This document shows positions 1-11,731 of a DNA stretch of 64,000 nt, in pieces. A program made the position numbers and the translations under genes. Source of the DNA: Exobasidium rhododendri (lineage: Eukaryota; Basidiomycota; Exobasidiomycetes; Exobasidiales; Exobasidiaceae); the NCBI GenBank assembly GCA_026210745.1, contig CP110631.1, forward strand, positions 5,332,001 through 5,396,000, given 5' to 3'. How positions within the stretch are numbered: position 1 is the first letter of the stretch; every line of letters starts with the position of its first letter. The notes beneath the pieces were generated by a model. That model was not told the DNA's origin. It did not search any database and worked only from the letters and a program-made list of their open reading frames with translations.

Positions 1-383
1 TAAAGAGAGGCGTTGCATTGACCCTTGCCGTTGCAGAATCCGCCCTTGGGCGCCTTTTGCGGCTGGCTCACACACTTTCCGCTGAGACAACGGTCCGTGG
101 AGCAATCGCTGTTTTTGTGACAGTGTTGACCAGGCGTCTTGGTAGGTCGAGGTTTGTGTGTGTATGTGGAAGTAGGTCCTGTTTGAATGACAGTCTTGTG
201 CGGCGCTTCACCGCCCCACCACCTTTCTTGCAGTGGCTCGTCGGCGTTGTCGAATAGATTTCGTGCATCGATCCCGGCTGCCTGTTCGGAGCGGGCATTG
301 AGGGAGATAGGGATGGACTTGCTGGCCACAACGGTGAGCGCAGACGCAAGCAAGAGAATTGTAGGGAGTGAGATGAAGCGCAT
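1..383 (-). CDS. secreted cysteine-rich protein, 3' part outside window
   Basis: An open frame starts at the ATG at 383 and runs off the left edge, so 127 codons are visible. The first about 20 residues (MRFISLPTILLLASALTVVA) form a clear signal peptide, so the product should enter the secretory pathway. A Thr/Pro/Lys-rich stretch follows, then closely spaced cysteines (pattern CHKNSDCSTDRCLSGKC, then further Cys near the edge) like small disulfide-rich extracellular modules. I do not recognise a named family. It may be a wall-associated or effector-like protein, but that is inference. No intron is needed in the visible part. Confidence 0.7.
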   Translation of the reverse strand, partial: MRFISLPTILLLASALTVVASKSIPISLNARSEQAAGIDARNLFDNADEPLQERWWGGEAPHKTVIQTGPTSTYTHKPRPTKTPGQHCHKNSDCSTDRCLSGKCVSQPQKAPKGGFCNGKGQCNASL

Positions 384-1987
384 GGTGAAGGAAGGGAAGG
401 GGGCGAAGTAACTGCGAAGACGAGAGGGAGGTAAATGAGATGGAGATGGAGGAGTTAGGAGTAGGAAGGTGAGAAAGAAGTGATATGGGAGAGGAGGGGA
501 GATGGAGAGACAGAAAGGGGCAGTGAAGAGATCTCTCCTCTTTACCTCCTGCTATGCCTCACACTCGAACCCAGGGCAGATGTGAATTCTCGAAATATTA
601 CCCTCTCCGTGTATTACCTCTTCTTCAGACGGGTGCAGATCCCTCGCACGGGTAGGGGGGTCTTTCTCCTCGCACTTGGGTCACTCGCTGCTGCTGCTGC
701 TGCTGCTGCTGCTACTACTGCTGCTTACTTGGACTCCCCTTCCGCGGCGGGATCAGCGACTTCTAAAGCCATCCAAGGGGTGGGATTCTAGTGCTGAAAT
801 TTGTCGATCGAGGAAAAGGAAAGTAGAAAGGTGAGAAAATTTTTAAGATAATGGGTGTTTTTACTTAATTATATCACACGCGGACCCTTGCTGCCTTTCA
901 TAATTAAAACTTTGCATTGCCTTATTCATTCAAAAGCTTGGATAAACACATTGAGACAAATCTGTCTGCAGATCGGCGGATCATCGTGCGGCACCCGGGC
1001 TTCAAAGAGTATTCTGCGGACCTTAAAATGTTCTATGAATTTTAAATATACCTTTCATGCAAGGGTCTTTCACGCTGTGTAAAGCTTAATAATATCTAGA
1101 GCAGACAGCGCATTTTTCTCACCGTTCTTTGCTTGCTCTCATCAGACGAGTTTCCTTTTCTATTCTTCTTAGTCTAAGCTCTTCTTTCTTATTTGGAATT
1201 ACGGAGAGCCAAGCCTTCCCGTACTTGTCGGGTCACCGCACTATGGGGAGGACCCTTATGCAATCGTTTTCCTTTCGTGTAAGGCACTTTACGATGAATT
1301 GCTACGACCTGCAGCTAGAACGGCTGCTAATGGGAAAGTTTCGTGCTTAGTTCATGATTGTCACATCAATCACTAATATGAAGGGGTCACCAGACGAGTC
1401 ATCATCGAATAATACTTGTATATTCAAGTCCCGTGTGGCTTAATTCTCGAAGCTGAATGATGATCACAAAATGATCCAGTAAATTTCTCTCTCTCTCTTT
1501 CTCCCAGGAACAGGCGGGTGTTCTAGTGCATCATTCAACGTCATGTTGGGAATTGGGTGATCCTTCATATATTGGGCAGATAGATAAGCTATCTTTTGAC
1601 ATTCGCATTACGGCATACACATCTCCAGCACCAGGCCACTTCACAAGGAGAGGAGAAAGAAGAAGACGTCTTGAAAACCTGGGGGAAGAGGACAGGCATC
1701 TTACGGTCCCCTTTCCCGTGCAATCCCGTTCCCGTGCTGTTCTGCTGATTGAAGCACTTCTGGACGAGCTTGCCATCCAGTAGAAAGTTTTCATTTAGGT
1801 TTTGTTAATTAAATCTTGCTCTCTCATGTGAGACGAGGACTCCCGAGCGGGCCGGGACTAAGACCTGTGGAAGTTGGTCATCCAGCCAGCACATGGTCCA
1901 ACCCATTATTTCTTTTTTTTTGCTGCTCTTGGCGCCAAGGACCACTACAGCACACTCAGCATGGAATGGATGAAGGATCCACCAAAG
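384..1987. other. intergenic, no gene seen
   Basis: This 1.6 kb carries only short overlapping open frames on both strands with no recognisable protein features. It contains a GCT/ACT trinucleotide run at about 687-724 and a short CT-rich run near 1488-1500. It separates the minus-strand secreted gene on the left from the 3' end of the minus-strand Fringe-like gene, so it probably holds the promoter of the former and the terminator of the latter. Confidence 0.5.
687..724. repeat. GCT/ACT trinucleotide microsatellite
   Basis: Nine or so consecutive GCT units are followed by ACT and GCT units. It lies outside any gene I can support. Confidence 0.85.
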
Positions 1988-3752
1988 CTATGTCACCATG
2001 TCGTGCCTATCCAGCATCAAACTGTTCTGCCATCCGTCCTGTCTGCCAAGAATATCCTCGCACGGCTTGCTTCCAATTGTCTCTGAGATCTTCTTCATGT
2101 CCCAGCCGGAAATAATATCATTCTGCGCCTCTCCAAAGGTGTAGTCGTGTAATCTTGTCCTGCGACATTGTTTTGCTTTCAATTTTGTGAAGTAGACGAA
2201 GCTGGAGAAGAGGGGGGGGGTAAGAGACTTTAATCTCTACTTCATCCCGTGACTTCTGGTCGAACTCACCTGAAGCAGTCCTCCGCTCTTTCGCAAATCC
2301 TTTGGCACTCTTCGGGTGAGGAGGCATCTAATTCATGCGTGAATCGTGGATTTCCTCGCCAATTATGCTTCCACTCCCATCGCTTTGGCGTTTGATTGAC
2401 CAGGAAAGCCGCATTCAGTGCTGTCCACTTAAGGAAGGGCAATTCCAACGGAATAAAGGCATCTGCACAGAGGAAACGTTACCTTATTTAGTACTCGAAT
2501 AGCACCTACCACTCAGAACGTAACTCACTGTAGAGATCACAGAATCTGACATCGTCTCCCCGTCCGCTGCGTAATGCTAGACCCTTCTCGGCCTGTCGTG
2601 CCAGGTTGACTGCATTGGCGTCCATGTGGCTCAATGTCAGCACGGGCAGATACCAGGTTAGGTTGCTGTATGTGATCCAATTCGGCCGTTCTGTGTTGAA
2701 GCTGTGGTGAAGAAGAAGATCATCAGTTCTAGAAGTTATCGAACGTGTACAAGGCAGACACTGACGATGGATCTCCTGCATTCGGCCTCGTCACAGTCAC
2801 GTTGGGATGATTCGTCCACGCCCTTCCGAGCCTGGTGTCCCCCGCATCGTACTTGACATACAGCTCCGGCTCCTTGTTTGCGTAGTCTGCGTCGTAGCCA
2901 AACGTGTCCCGCATCATCTTGCCCGACACAACGTATCCACCACCTCCATTGGCAAAGACTGTCCCTCTGTTGTTGTCGAAGTGACCAAGCCATTTCTGTG
3001 TAGAGGCGTCGAAGCTGCGCAGCCATCGCAGGAAAGTGTTCCAAAAGACAAAAGTGTCGTCGTCCAGGGTGACGTACCAGTCTTTGTGCGGATACTTGGC
3101 ATAGGTGAGGCCTTGGATCTGCGCGTCGAGATACTTGGAGAGCGCCCAGAATTCGTGTCCTCCTCGTGGTACCTCGTTGTACTTGACAAGCTCCTGGACC
3201 TTAAAGTACGTCTGAAAGTCGGCCTGCTTCATGATCTCGTCGGACACCCTCGAGTAGGCGTCTATGAGCTCTGTGTCGCCCACGTGAAAGGAAGCGTCTG
3301 CATACCAGAGTCGCTCGGGGATACTGTCTCGAGTGTCCAGGAGATGCATAGGCAGGCGTTGAGCAGCGATCGTCACACCAGTCTTGACACTGACGATGAT
3401 GCTATCAGAGAATGTCTCCTCTTTTCCTGGACTTGTAGACCACACCTTCGAGTGGAGGGCCTACTCAAGGAAGAAATGAGTGCCGTGTCGTACCGCTTCT
3501 CTCAAGAAAAGAATACTCACTCTCTCAGTGTGATCTAAGCGCGCCCTTGAGTAGATGAACGGGATAGCACAAAGGCAGAGACACTAGCAAGTACGGCGGT
3601 CAGTGCACTTTACAGAGAAGGAGGATCCAAGACGCAAGAAAGACTGCAGGTCTACTCACCATGAATATCAGCCAGGACACATTCCTGCCTATTTTGGGGT
3701 TCCTTCCTCGCGACGGTAGAAAGCCAGGCAATCCTGAGCTTGATGATCGCAT
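1988..3752 (-). CDS. Fringe-like type II glycosyltransferase (GT31/DUF604 type)
   Basis: Six exons join in frame: 3752-3660, 3583-3521, 3460-about 2751, 2701-2529, 2462-2270 and 2201-1988, about 481 aa. The short cytosolic N-terminus is followed by a membrane segment split over exons 1 and 2 (VSWLIFMCLCLCAIPFIY), giving type II Golgi topology. The middle contains the metal-binding motif YVTLDDDTF and the glycine-rich stretch GGGGYVVSGKMM, both typical of Fringe-like fungal transferases that add sugars from nucleotide donors. The C-terminus has a Cys pattern (EECQRICERAEDCFSF) like a PAN or other small Cys module. The donor at the end of exon 3 could be GTACAC (2750) or GTTCGA (2744). Acceptor sugar and glycan are unknown; the surrounding genes suggest a surface polysaccharide. 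Confidence 0.82.
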
Positions 3753-4208
3753 TTTATTCTGTAGAATGAGCATCTAGGCGTGGGGGTCTTGGTAGGGAGA
3801 CGAAAGGAAGGGAAGTCCTGGCCATAAAAGTCAAATTCCACAAGATACATACATGTCCCTAAGATGGCAACGGATCAATCAGAATCTAAGCAGGCGGGAT
3901 TTCAAACTACTTTTCTAAATGGTTCTAGGCGCGCGCACGGTTGATTTGAAGTGAAACATGCAGGTGCCCAAACAATACTGCTCTAGTGACTTAGCGCATG
4001 GAAGGGTAAGACGCAGCGTGCGGGATTCAGTCTTAGCGTGATAATAATTATTCGAAACTAAATCAAAGGAAGAGAAGTGAAGTAGATACGAGACGGCTTT
4101 TTTAGAGATTGTCATCACCTTCCAATTCCTTTCTACCCTTTCCCTCCACGTCCTCCGCCGACCCTCCCCACACCCTAGCTCCTCTCTATTACTACGCGGA
4201 CTAAAGCC
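3753..4208. promoter_or_regulatory. divergent promoter region
   Basis: This 456 bp separates the divergently transcribed Fringe-like gene and the GT90 gene, so both promoters must lie here. The part next to the GT90 start is pyrimidine-rich (about 4130-4190), as is common just upstream of fungal start codons. No specific operator is recognised. Confidence 0.45.
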
Positions 4209-5924
4209 ATGTCATCACAGCTGTTCAAGCAGTCGACTTGGCGGTCTTTTATCAACCGCGGCCAGAGGAGGGGCTACGTCGGTCTAGCTGACTCTGCCGA
4301 CCCCTTGTCGGAGAAGTCGAGCAGAGAGAGGACGAGGTCGTGGACTGTGATGCTCGTCTTTGTCGCCTTTGTCACTGCAACACTCTATCTGAGCTATGGC
4401 GCTGACTCTTCGCCACATCAACGGTGCACGAACGATTTCTCGGCAGAGGGAAGGGACAAGTCAGTCCGATGCCTCTTCAATCAAGCCAAGTCTCGATCTC
4501 TCAAGCTGAGCACTCGTCAGTCGAAGACTTTTGAAGAGGCGACGCGCGAGTACCGTCGTCGGTACGAGCGAGAACCTCCCAGTGGATTCAAGCAGTGGCT
4601 GGAGTGGAGCAAGCAGAACGGCGCCACGATCATCGATGACTTTGATCAGATCGACGCCAATCTGCGACCGTTTCGAACGCTCTCACCACAGGAGATGCAA
4701 AAGGCGCTGAACAGAGTGACTGGGCGCAAAGATCCCCTCGACACCATCGACATTCGGTCTGGAAAGGTGCACGTCCCCGGAGATCCGACGAGAGGACACA
4801 TTAAAGCGATGCATGCTGTTCTGGACCCTATTGCGCCTTTCCTCAAGGACATGCAATTTGTGCTGAATTGGGATGACAGAGAAGCCGTTCGAGGAAGGGC
4901 GATAAACCCGTCCGACGAGACAAGAGATCCAAAGAAGACCGATCACGGCTACGGCAGTGACGCATGGGAATTCTTCACTGCTCCCTGTCCAGAAAATTAC
5001 CTCAGCAAAGGAAGTACGTTAGGCAGACCAGAGATCAACTTTTGCGACAACATCAACAACACAGCTCTCGTCGACAGTCGTGGAGATCTGCAGCAGGGAG
5101 GAGTCGGAATTAGCAATCTGGTCCCCATCATGTCCTGGTCTAAATTTTCGACGTCGAGGGACATACTGGTGCCTCACTGGGCCGCTTCTACACCGACATT
5201 TCGAGGCTGGAACAGAGAGCCAGACAGCATCCCGTTCGAGCAGAAAAGTCCCACCTTCTACTGGAGGGGAACAACGACAGGCTCTTCCATGAATGCGGCT
5301 CACTGGCGGTCGAATTATCGAGTACGCTTCGTTCACTACATTCAGAATCTAAAGGCTTCCCTGGTGCGAGCAAGAAGCAACTCAAGTGATACCTCCTTTG
5401 TTCAGCTTTCAGCGCTGGGACTGCAAGATACGGCCAGCAATCAGCGCCTGCTCCAGACTGGCTTGACGTCCGACATGTTTGATGTCGGATTCACAGCAGC
5501 CGTTCAATGCGACAAGGAGGGTGTGGGTTGTGCCAATCTGAAAAAGTCAATCGGATTCGTCAAATCAGCGGACAGCGGGGAAGAGCAGAAACATCAATTC
5601 TTGTGGGACATTGATGGCAACTCCATGTCTGGTCGATTTTACCGCCTTCTCGAATCGAACAGCCTCGTCTTCAAGCAGACACTACTCGGGGAATGGCACG
5701 ACGACAGGCTCATACCGTGGTTCCACTACGTTCCTGTCAGCTTCACGTCACTCAAAGACATACCTCATCTCCTCGACTACTTCATCAACGACTCGAAAGG
5801 GAAAAAGATAGCCAAGGAAATCAGTGCAGAGGGCAGAAAGGCAGTAGAGACAAACGTTCGCCTACCAGACCTCAGCATCTACTGGTACAGACTTCTACTC
5901 GAGTATGGCAGTCTCTTTGAGTAA
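4209..5924 (+). CDS. GT90 (CAP10-like) glycosyltransferase A
   Basis: A single 571-aa exon. The N-terminus is cytosolic, with one membrane segment at about residues 46-62 (TVMLVFVAFVTATLYLSYG), so it is a type II membrane protein expected in the Golgi. The C-terminal half carries the CAP10/KDELC signature: FYWRGTTTG, then WDIDGNSMSGRFYRLLESNS, then GEWHDDRLIPWFHYVP. In Cryptococcus this family includes CAP10 and the capsule xylosyltransferase, which transfer xylose or related sugars to polysaccharides; the sugar used here is not shown by sequence. A paralogue lies at 55785-57680. The start follows a pyrimidine-rich leader and no upstream in-frame ATG is needed. Confidence 0.9.
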   Translation: MSSQLFKQSTWRSFINRGQRRGYVGLADSADPLSEKSSRERTRSWTVMLVFVAFVTATLYLSYGADSSPHQRCTNDFSAEGRDKSVRCLFNQAKSRSLKLSTRQSKTFEEATREYRRRYEREPPSGFKQWLEWSKQNGATIIDDFDQIDANLRPFRTLSPQEMQKALNRVTGRKDPLDTIDIRSGKVHVPGDPTRGHIKAMHAVLDPIAPFLKDMQFVLNWDDREAVRGRAINPSDETRDPKKTDHGYGSDAWEFFTAPCPENYLSKGSTLGRPEINFCDNINNTALVDSRGDLQQGGVGISNLVPIMSWSKFSTSRDILVPHWAASTPTFRGWNREPDSIPFEQKSPTFYWRGTTTGSSMNAAHWRSNYRVRFVHYIQNLKASLVRARSNSSDTSFVQLSALGLQDTASNQRLLQTGLTSDMFDVGFTAAVQCDKEGVGCANLKKSIGFVKSADSGEEQKHQFLWDIDGNSMSGRFYRLLESNSLVFKQTLLGEWHDDRLIPWFHYVPVSFTSLKDIPHLLDYFINDSKGKKIAKEISAEGRKAVETNVRLPDLSIYWYRLLLEYGSLFE

Positions 5925-6899
5925 GGAAGGGAGGAGGCGGGCGGGCGGGTCACCATGTACTCTAGTCGTGTGAGACTGTATATCCATTTCGAGTAGTGCT
6001 GCCATTCCCACAGGCATGACGCCGGCGGACGCACACCCCCTCTGCCGCGCTTTGAACACCACAATTTCGTGCCCTCTCGACCTCTTTCGCCGGTCTATAT
6101 TTTCTGAATTGTCGGCGCACCCAGGTTTACACCGCAATGCGTGGTAGGGTTCAATTTCAAGATTACAAATTGTACGTGATACCTACGCAATTTCCGGCAA
6201 CGGCCACCCGCTTCGTATTAGAAATAATTACAAGAAGCTACGCGCGAGGCTTATCTAAAAGGGGAAATAGGATGCAAGGCGCGGAGTGTCAATCCAGGGA
6301 AGGGTAAGGAAAAGGGTAAGGGGGGGGCTGTGGGATGCCGACTATTTTCTTCGTTTCTCCCGCTTCTTGGGAGATTTCCCACCCGTCGTATCCTTTTTAA
6401 TCAAAGAGTTTGTTTTATGTACCTCATTCATTGATGAAATCTCACTTAAACTCTTGCAAACAATTTTCATCAAGTCTGCAGCTGTACTGTGGCTGATCGT
6501 CCAGCACCTACAGTGAGGAGGGCAGTGATAAAGGACATTATTTGCAGGCATAATTGTATTGTAAACATGCATAAGAGGGTATAGTCACGCTATAGACATG
6601 ATACTTGGAACGGTTGCATAGAGTGGACGTGCACATAGAGTGCATTGATCGATCTCTCTCCTGTGCTCGTTCTCGTGGACCCGGGCTTGTCAAATGTAAT
6701 CTGCACAATCAAGAAAAGGCAGCCTCACAGCAATCTCAGCTTTCCCTAATGAAACAGCTTCCTCGTATGAACCTTAATGGCTTTTGGCGGATCGCACGAG
6801 GATTCGCTTGGCAACCCTGAACTCGCGCACGGCCTCCTTGTGTGATTGTTGTATCCACCACGTCTTGCTACGGAAAGAAAAAGTGTGTGTGTACGTCGC
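5925..6899. other. intergenic between convergent genes, no gene seen
   Basis: About 975 bp between the 3' ends of the GT90 gene (+) and the IDDD-type transferase gene (-). The open frames here are short, overlap on both strands and show no protein features. Both terminators should lie here. Confidence 0.5.
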
Positions 6900-8516
6900 C
6901 TACTCGGGCCAATGCTTGGGGATGCTCGTGCATATGTTCTCTCGAGCGAATTCCCTGTACCGGTCGGCGAGATCCGTCTGCTTGATACCTACGCTCTGAG
7001 GCCGGAAGGACAGATGCGCTGCCATTCCCCTGCCGTCGACGACAGCGTCTGGAGTGAGTTCATTGAGAGAAGGTCAGCTGAGAGAATGGTACAACGGATG
7101 ATGGCTTCTTTTTCTACTCACGTCTTCTCTGCTGCTTCGTGATCACCTCGGAAAGGTAGTTCTCGTCGTCCTTCTGCATGGGGAGCACGTTGATGACGTC
7201 GTCGCCGAGGATTGCCATGAATTGGATGCCGAGTCGCATGTAGTTGTAGTCCCACGTCGCAAAGCGGTACACGTCCAACGAGTTCTCTTCGATGTGCTTG
7301 AGGAAGCTGTAGTGCTGCTGAGCGGCGATGACCCAGGCTGGCAGGGCCGGACCCCACGAGTTAAAGTCTGCCTTTGCTACGGGTGTGTCATCGAGGAGCA
7401 CATTCGGCGCAGGCAGCCATCGGTGTCCTGCACTGGGCGCCTCGTAGTATCGATTCAGCTTGGAGAAGTTGTAAGTGCTCACGTCAGACTCGTTCCACTG
7501 GGGCAGCAAGGAGTGGCGCCACAGGTCGTGAAGAGATGTATTCGTAGCCTGCGCTTTCTCTTCTGGCAGGAAGGACGTAATGGCACCGAGACTGCGATGG
7601 ACCCACACGAGCGACGGGTTGTTGACCACATTCGCACTGACGAAGAGGTACTGCGGATTCGCCAGCTTTCGTTCGACAATCGCCCGGATGGCATCGTCTT
7701 CCACAAAGACCTGCCCACATGACATGTCAGCCCATGATACTCTCCTCTTTTTTACCATGCTCAGTCGGGCACTCACAATGTCGTCATCGATCTTGATGTA
7801 CATCACGCCCCGTTCGACAAAGTCCCACGCAGCAATGTATCCCTCCTTGACAAACGAGATGTTTCGGCGCAGGAATTGTGATTCCTCGGCTACAATCTCA
7901 TCGAGGTACGCCAGGTCCTGCACATCGCGTGTCCGGGCAATGAAGATGACCTGGTCGAGCAGACCGCCGTTCCGCACCAAGTTTCGCTGGAAAGGGAGAG
8001 TACGGTGGGTCAGTAAGATCTCAGAGAGAGAGAAAGGGAGAGACACTCCGCGGACGATCGCACCTTCAAGTAACACTGCAGGATCGAGGCAGAGGTGCGC
8101 CGGCCAAAGAAGACCACACCAACGACAGGCATTTCCTTGGGCTTGTCTAGAGCCTGTTGCTGCACCGATCTCCGCGCCGGGCTGCAACTCCAACACCAGG
8201 GCAGCGGGGTAGTGCGATGACTTCGGAGCGGCTCCAGTCCAGAAGGGCGGCTTGACGAGCTCTTCATCCCCGTCGAAAAGAAGATGAAGGCGACAATCAC
8301 AGTCACAAGACCAAGGACAATGTACCGAAGTCGCCTGGGAGAAGAAGAGCTCCCCAGAAAGCCGTGCTGACCGGCCTTCTTCTCGAGGAGCGTGTGTTGC
8401 TGATCACTGACAAAGGTGGGAAGGAATGGCGCATTCTCGACATCGTCCTCTTTCCTGTCCCATGCCTCGGACGTCCTGTGTGATTCGGGAGGATATTCTG
8501 CGCTCATAGTGGGCAA
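6900..8516 (-). CDS. type II membrane glycosyltransferase with IDDD motif
   Basis: Four exons join in frame: 8516-8064, 7986-7777, 7710-7122 and 7048-6900, 466 aa. The second Met (8507) is an equally possible start. A cytosolic tail of about 60 residues precedes a membrane segment (YIVLGLVTVIVAFIFFSTG), then a luminal domain with MPVVGVVFFGRRTSASIL and the nucleotide-sugar and metal motif YIKIDDDIVF, which spans an intron. The last exon gives a well-formed C-terminus (TDLADRYREFARENIC). This matches a widespread but poorly characterised fungal transferase group. Specificity is unknown; it sits tail-to-tail with the GT90 gene in the polysaccharide locus. Confidence 0.8.
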
Positions 8517-9519
8517 GCGTGCTGTGGTATGAGGGATAGAGTTGGCTGGTTGGGGGGGGGGGCGGTCGTCCGCACAGGAAGCCGTGGTGGAATATCGACA
8601 CTCTCTTACTGTCCTTTCGATTCTACTACTTTATTCCCAAAAATGTATGGGATTCAGTCTTACCTTCTAGAATGAAGGATACACCTCTGGCTTAGTTGTC
8701 TAGAATTTCGAACTACATGCACAATCTCTGGGTAGACAGAGATCAGCACTCTGTGACTGAAAAGGACCAAGAAAGGGAAGAAATCCGGGTCCGCCTCCCG
8801 CCCTTGTCTACGAAATTCCAAAAAAAAAGCAAAGACTTATCATTAAGTATTCAAATCACTTCCCGCGCGCATGCATTTTGCCTAATTTCGTTCACAAATC
8901 GATTGAAATTTGCTGACAGGGTCGATCTTTGTTTAAGTAATGTTCTACATCTGACAGTATAATTGAAATTCTCGGTATAGCTGAGTTAAAAGTAGAATGT
9001 TGTCAAGTTCGTTTGTATCCTTTGACACACAAAACAAGCGTCCCGTAAGCAGGGCCGGGAAGGGGGAAGATGAAGAAAAGGTGTGAGGAAATTGCATGAT
9101 TGTGAAAAAGGTTCATGCGGGGGTGGGATCGCTCCACTGAGGGAAATGTGAATACAAAATCCCTTCTTTGCTCTCTATCCTGCCTTTGTTGGAATTGGCC
9201 AGGCTCCCTGCTGGACGGCACTTTCTCACTGTGAAACTCCACTGAAGAATTGATCGTAATGACAAACATGTCTAGCGGATCGGGAAGAATTGCAGACATC
9301 ACTTGCCCGATCCCGGCCTCTATACCTGAAACTGATACCTGATTATACCTGATTCTCCTGCAAATAGAAATGTCCCCCATCGCCAAGGGGAGAAGGGAAG
9401 TGCGTGGAGGATTCTGTGCTTGGGTGAAGCCTATCTGTGCCCCCCTCTGATTGCGCATCTTCTCGCTTGCGTCGCCGCCGCACTTGCGAATAGGCCCCTT
9501 ATACCTACCTCTCTGCACA
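8517..9519. promoter_or_regulatory. divergent intergenic region
   Basis: About 1 kb separates the divergent IDDD-type transferase (-) and acyltransferase (+) genes and should contain both promoters. A run of G (8554-8563) lies just upstream of the minus-strand start. A 213-codon frame on the minus strand (9003-9644) overlaps the acyltransferase start and shows no protein features, so I treat it as chance. Confidence 0.45.
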
Positions 9520-11061
9520 ATGGTCAATGCGAAATGGTCTCTACAAGGTCTGCTGCTATCCCCGGTGATCGTGTCAACCGTATCGCTTCGGCCCACCTCC
9601 TGGATCGATGGCCTTAAAGGTCTGGCGATGATCGTCGTCTTCAACTATCACTTTTCCTTCGCTTGGAGCGCTGCACCTGATGACGGCTGGCAGTATGGCA
9701 ACACGTATGGTCATCTGTTCATACACATCTTCCGCTTCTTCTTCAACGGCCTCGCCATGGTTTACCTCTTCTTCATCCTGGGAGGCTACGTCATCTCCTT
9801 TGCAGTCCTACGCTCCATGGCTCTCGGTCGAACAGCGGGTGCCAAAGTCATAGCACAGCTTTCCTCGTCTCTATTCAAGCGCAGCCTACGTCTACTGCTA
9901 CCGGTGTATGCGCTGAATGTCGTCATCTTCACCTTGATCAGATTGGGCGTCTATCGGTGGTCGCTCCAATTCTTCGCTTGGCGTCCTGGCTTTCGACCTG
10001 AGCCACACTTCAGCGACGTGCCGCCATTTTGGGAGCATCTGCAGCTCTGGTCAAAGGAGATGGGAATCCTGTCCAACGTCTGGGCGTGGGGAAGCGTATA
10101 CTGGGGCAAGCACGATCCGCATCAGTGGTTCATCCCGCACCAGCTCCGTGCCAGCTTGGCCTGCTACTTGTGTCTCACCATGGCAGCCGGTGCAGAGAAC
10201 AGGGGTCGGCTGATCTTGCTCTTTGTCATCTCGCTGTACTGCATGTGGTGGAGCAGGTACGAGGTGGCCCTCTTCCTGTGGGGTGCTTGTTTGGCGATTC
10301 CACAGGACGCAAGCCGTTCCCCTGCTCTCAACACTGTCCTGTGCTCTGAGCGATACACGCTTACGAGCGGTGATCCTTCGCTCGAGAGCGTACCGATGAT
10401 GTCCAGCTCCATGGAAGAAGCTTCTGTCGATCTAGAATACTGTGATGAAGAGGGTCAAGGAGACACCTTCCTATTCGACAGCCAGAAGACTCTCTTTTCC
10501 AGCAGGCCCTTCAAAGTGCATGGGAACAAACTCCGCAAGTACCTGTCCTCTCGCCTGTCAAGGGTGGTAGGAGTGGCTAGGCTGGGCGAGCTCCTCGTCG
10601 CAGTATGGTTCATAAGTTCTCCTCGGAACAGATGGAACAACTCGTGGGGCTACTCCACGATAGGCAGCATGATCCCATCGTGGTATGGTCCAAAACAGAC
10701 GTGGTGGCCAGTAATCGGTGCAGCACTCCTCACTCATCACATCTCTCGGGCCAAAGAGGAGGCATGGCTCCTCGTCATCTTGCACAGTCGATTTCTGCAA
10801 TTGATGGGCCGACTCAGCTTTGCATTCTATCTCTGCCATGGTCCTCTACTGTACATCCTTGGATTTCCATTCCTGGATCTTGCCTGGAACATCCTCGGCA
10901 CGGAAAAGTACTATTGCTGGTTAGGAGGCTTGATCGTGGCGTACGTCTTCTCCTTTGCTGCGTCGCTGCTTCTTGCGGCTCACTTCTATACGCTCGTCGA
11001 AGAGCCGTGCGGTCGTCTCACCTCCTGGATCGAGTCATTGGTGTTCAGGCAAGAGAGGTAA
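9520..11061 (+). CDS. acyltransferase-3 family membrane protein A
   Basis: A single exon starting at the first ATG (9520, context CACAATGG) gives 513 aa; the frame is open upstream but without an ATG. It begins with the family's entry motif (SWIDGLKGLAMIVVFNYHFS), followed by about ten hydrophobic segments, and ends FYLCHGPLLYILGFPF and VEEPCGR, all typical of acyltransferase-3 enzymes that O-acylate (often acetylate) sugars at membranes. A hydrophilic loop of about 100 residues rich in Ser/Asp/Glu (roughly 10370-10560) interrupts the transmembrane part. Its place among transferases suggests it decorates the same polysaccharide. A second family member lies at 53620-54965. Confidence 0.87.
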   Translation: MVNAKWSLQGLLLSPVIVSTVSLRPTSWIDGLKGLAMIVVFNYHFSFAWSAAPDDGWQYGNTYGHLFIHIFRFFFNGLAMVYLFFILGGYVISFAVLRSMALGRTAGAKVIAQLSSSLFKRSLRLLLPVYALNVVIFTLIRLGVYRWSLQFFAWRPGFRPEPHFSDVPPFWEHLQLWSKEMGILSNVWAWGSVYWGKHDPHQWFIPHQLRASLACYLCLTMAAGAENRGRLILLFVISLYCMWWSRYEVALFLWGACLAIPQDASRSPALNTVLCSERYTLTSGDPSLESVPMMSSSMEEASVDLEYCDEEGQGDTFLFDSQKTLFSSRPFKVHGNKLRKYLSSRLSRVVGVARLGELLVAVWFISSPRNRWNNSWGYSTIGSMIPSWYGPKQTWWPVIGAALLTHHISRAKEEAWLLVILHSRFLQLMGRLSFAFYLCHGPLLYILGFPFLDLAWNILGTEKYYCWLGGLIVAYVFSFAASLLLAAHFYTLVEEPCGRLTSWIESLVFRQER

Positions 11062-11731
11062 AAGCATTGTCACTCTCCATTCCCACATACAGCCGACAAG
11101 CTACGAAAGATCCCGTAGACGGCGCTGGTGTCACGCAAGCCAAAGACAGTACAGTAGCTGGAGAGCCAGAGAGCGATGCCTCTCGTACGAAGCCACGTTA
11201 CTTCCCCCCACTCTTAGATTCTTCAATCAAGCTGAACAGGGTAAAGAAATAATCATGCGGCCGAGAAGAGCAGACCATGTGGCATTAGTTTTTACTCTCT
11301 TTCTCACGTAAGCAGATCACACTTTCTGCACGCGAGATGCCCTCGAGATTATGTAATGTCCTGCTCATATGGATAAGTCCACGCGGAGGAAGGTCAGATT
11401 CTGACTTTCGCGAAATCAAATCTCCGCCTTGTCTCGGACGGGTACTTTTGCTTTTGAAGTGTACAGTAGTAGTCTTTGCCGCCCACAGCATATAGAGCGG
11501 CAATCTCATCGCGTCGTCCCACAGTGGACAGTAAAAGAAGTAGCGCAATGCTGCCCTGATTAAGGAGAAGCGTTCTCGCGATCACATTCATGGAGTCACA
11601 CAAGTCAATGACTTCTCTTGCTCAGAGGTCCTAGTGCTGTTCAACTCAGCACTGTTCAACTCAGCACCGCGCAAGGACCACAGAAGATACATTGCACTGA
11701 CGATGATCGGCTCTAGTGTACAGTTGGCACT
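11062..11731. other. intergenic between convergent genes, no gene seen
   Basis: About 670 bp between the 3' ends of the acyltransferase (+) and a small secreted gene (-). Only short overlapping frames are present. A short imperfect tandem (tgttcaactcagcac, twice) occurs at about 11638-11667. Confidence 0.5.

Noticed and set aside
2807-3538. 243-codon open frame on the plus strand
   Set aside because: It is the antisense shadow of the Fringe-like exon, which has clear family motifs on the minus strand.
9003-9644. 213-codon minus-strand frame with a Met-rich N-terminus
   Set aside because: No domain or signal peptide; it overlaps the start of the acyltransferase gene.
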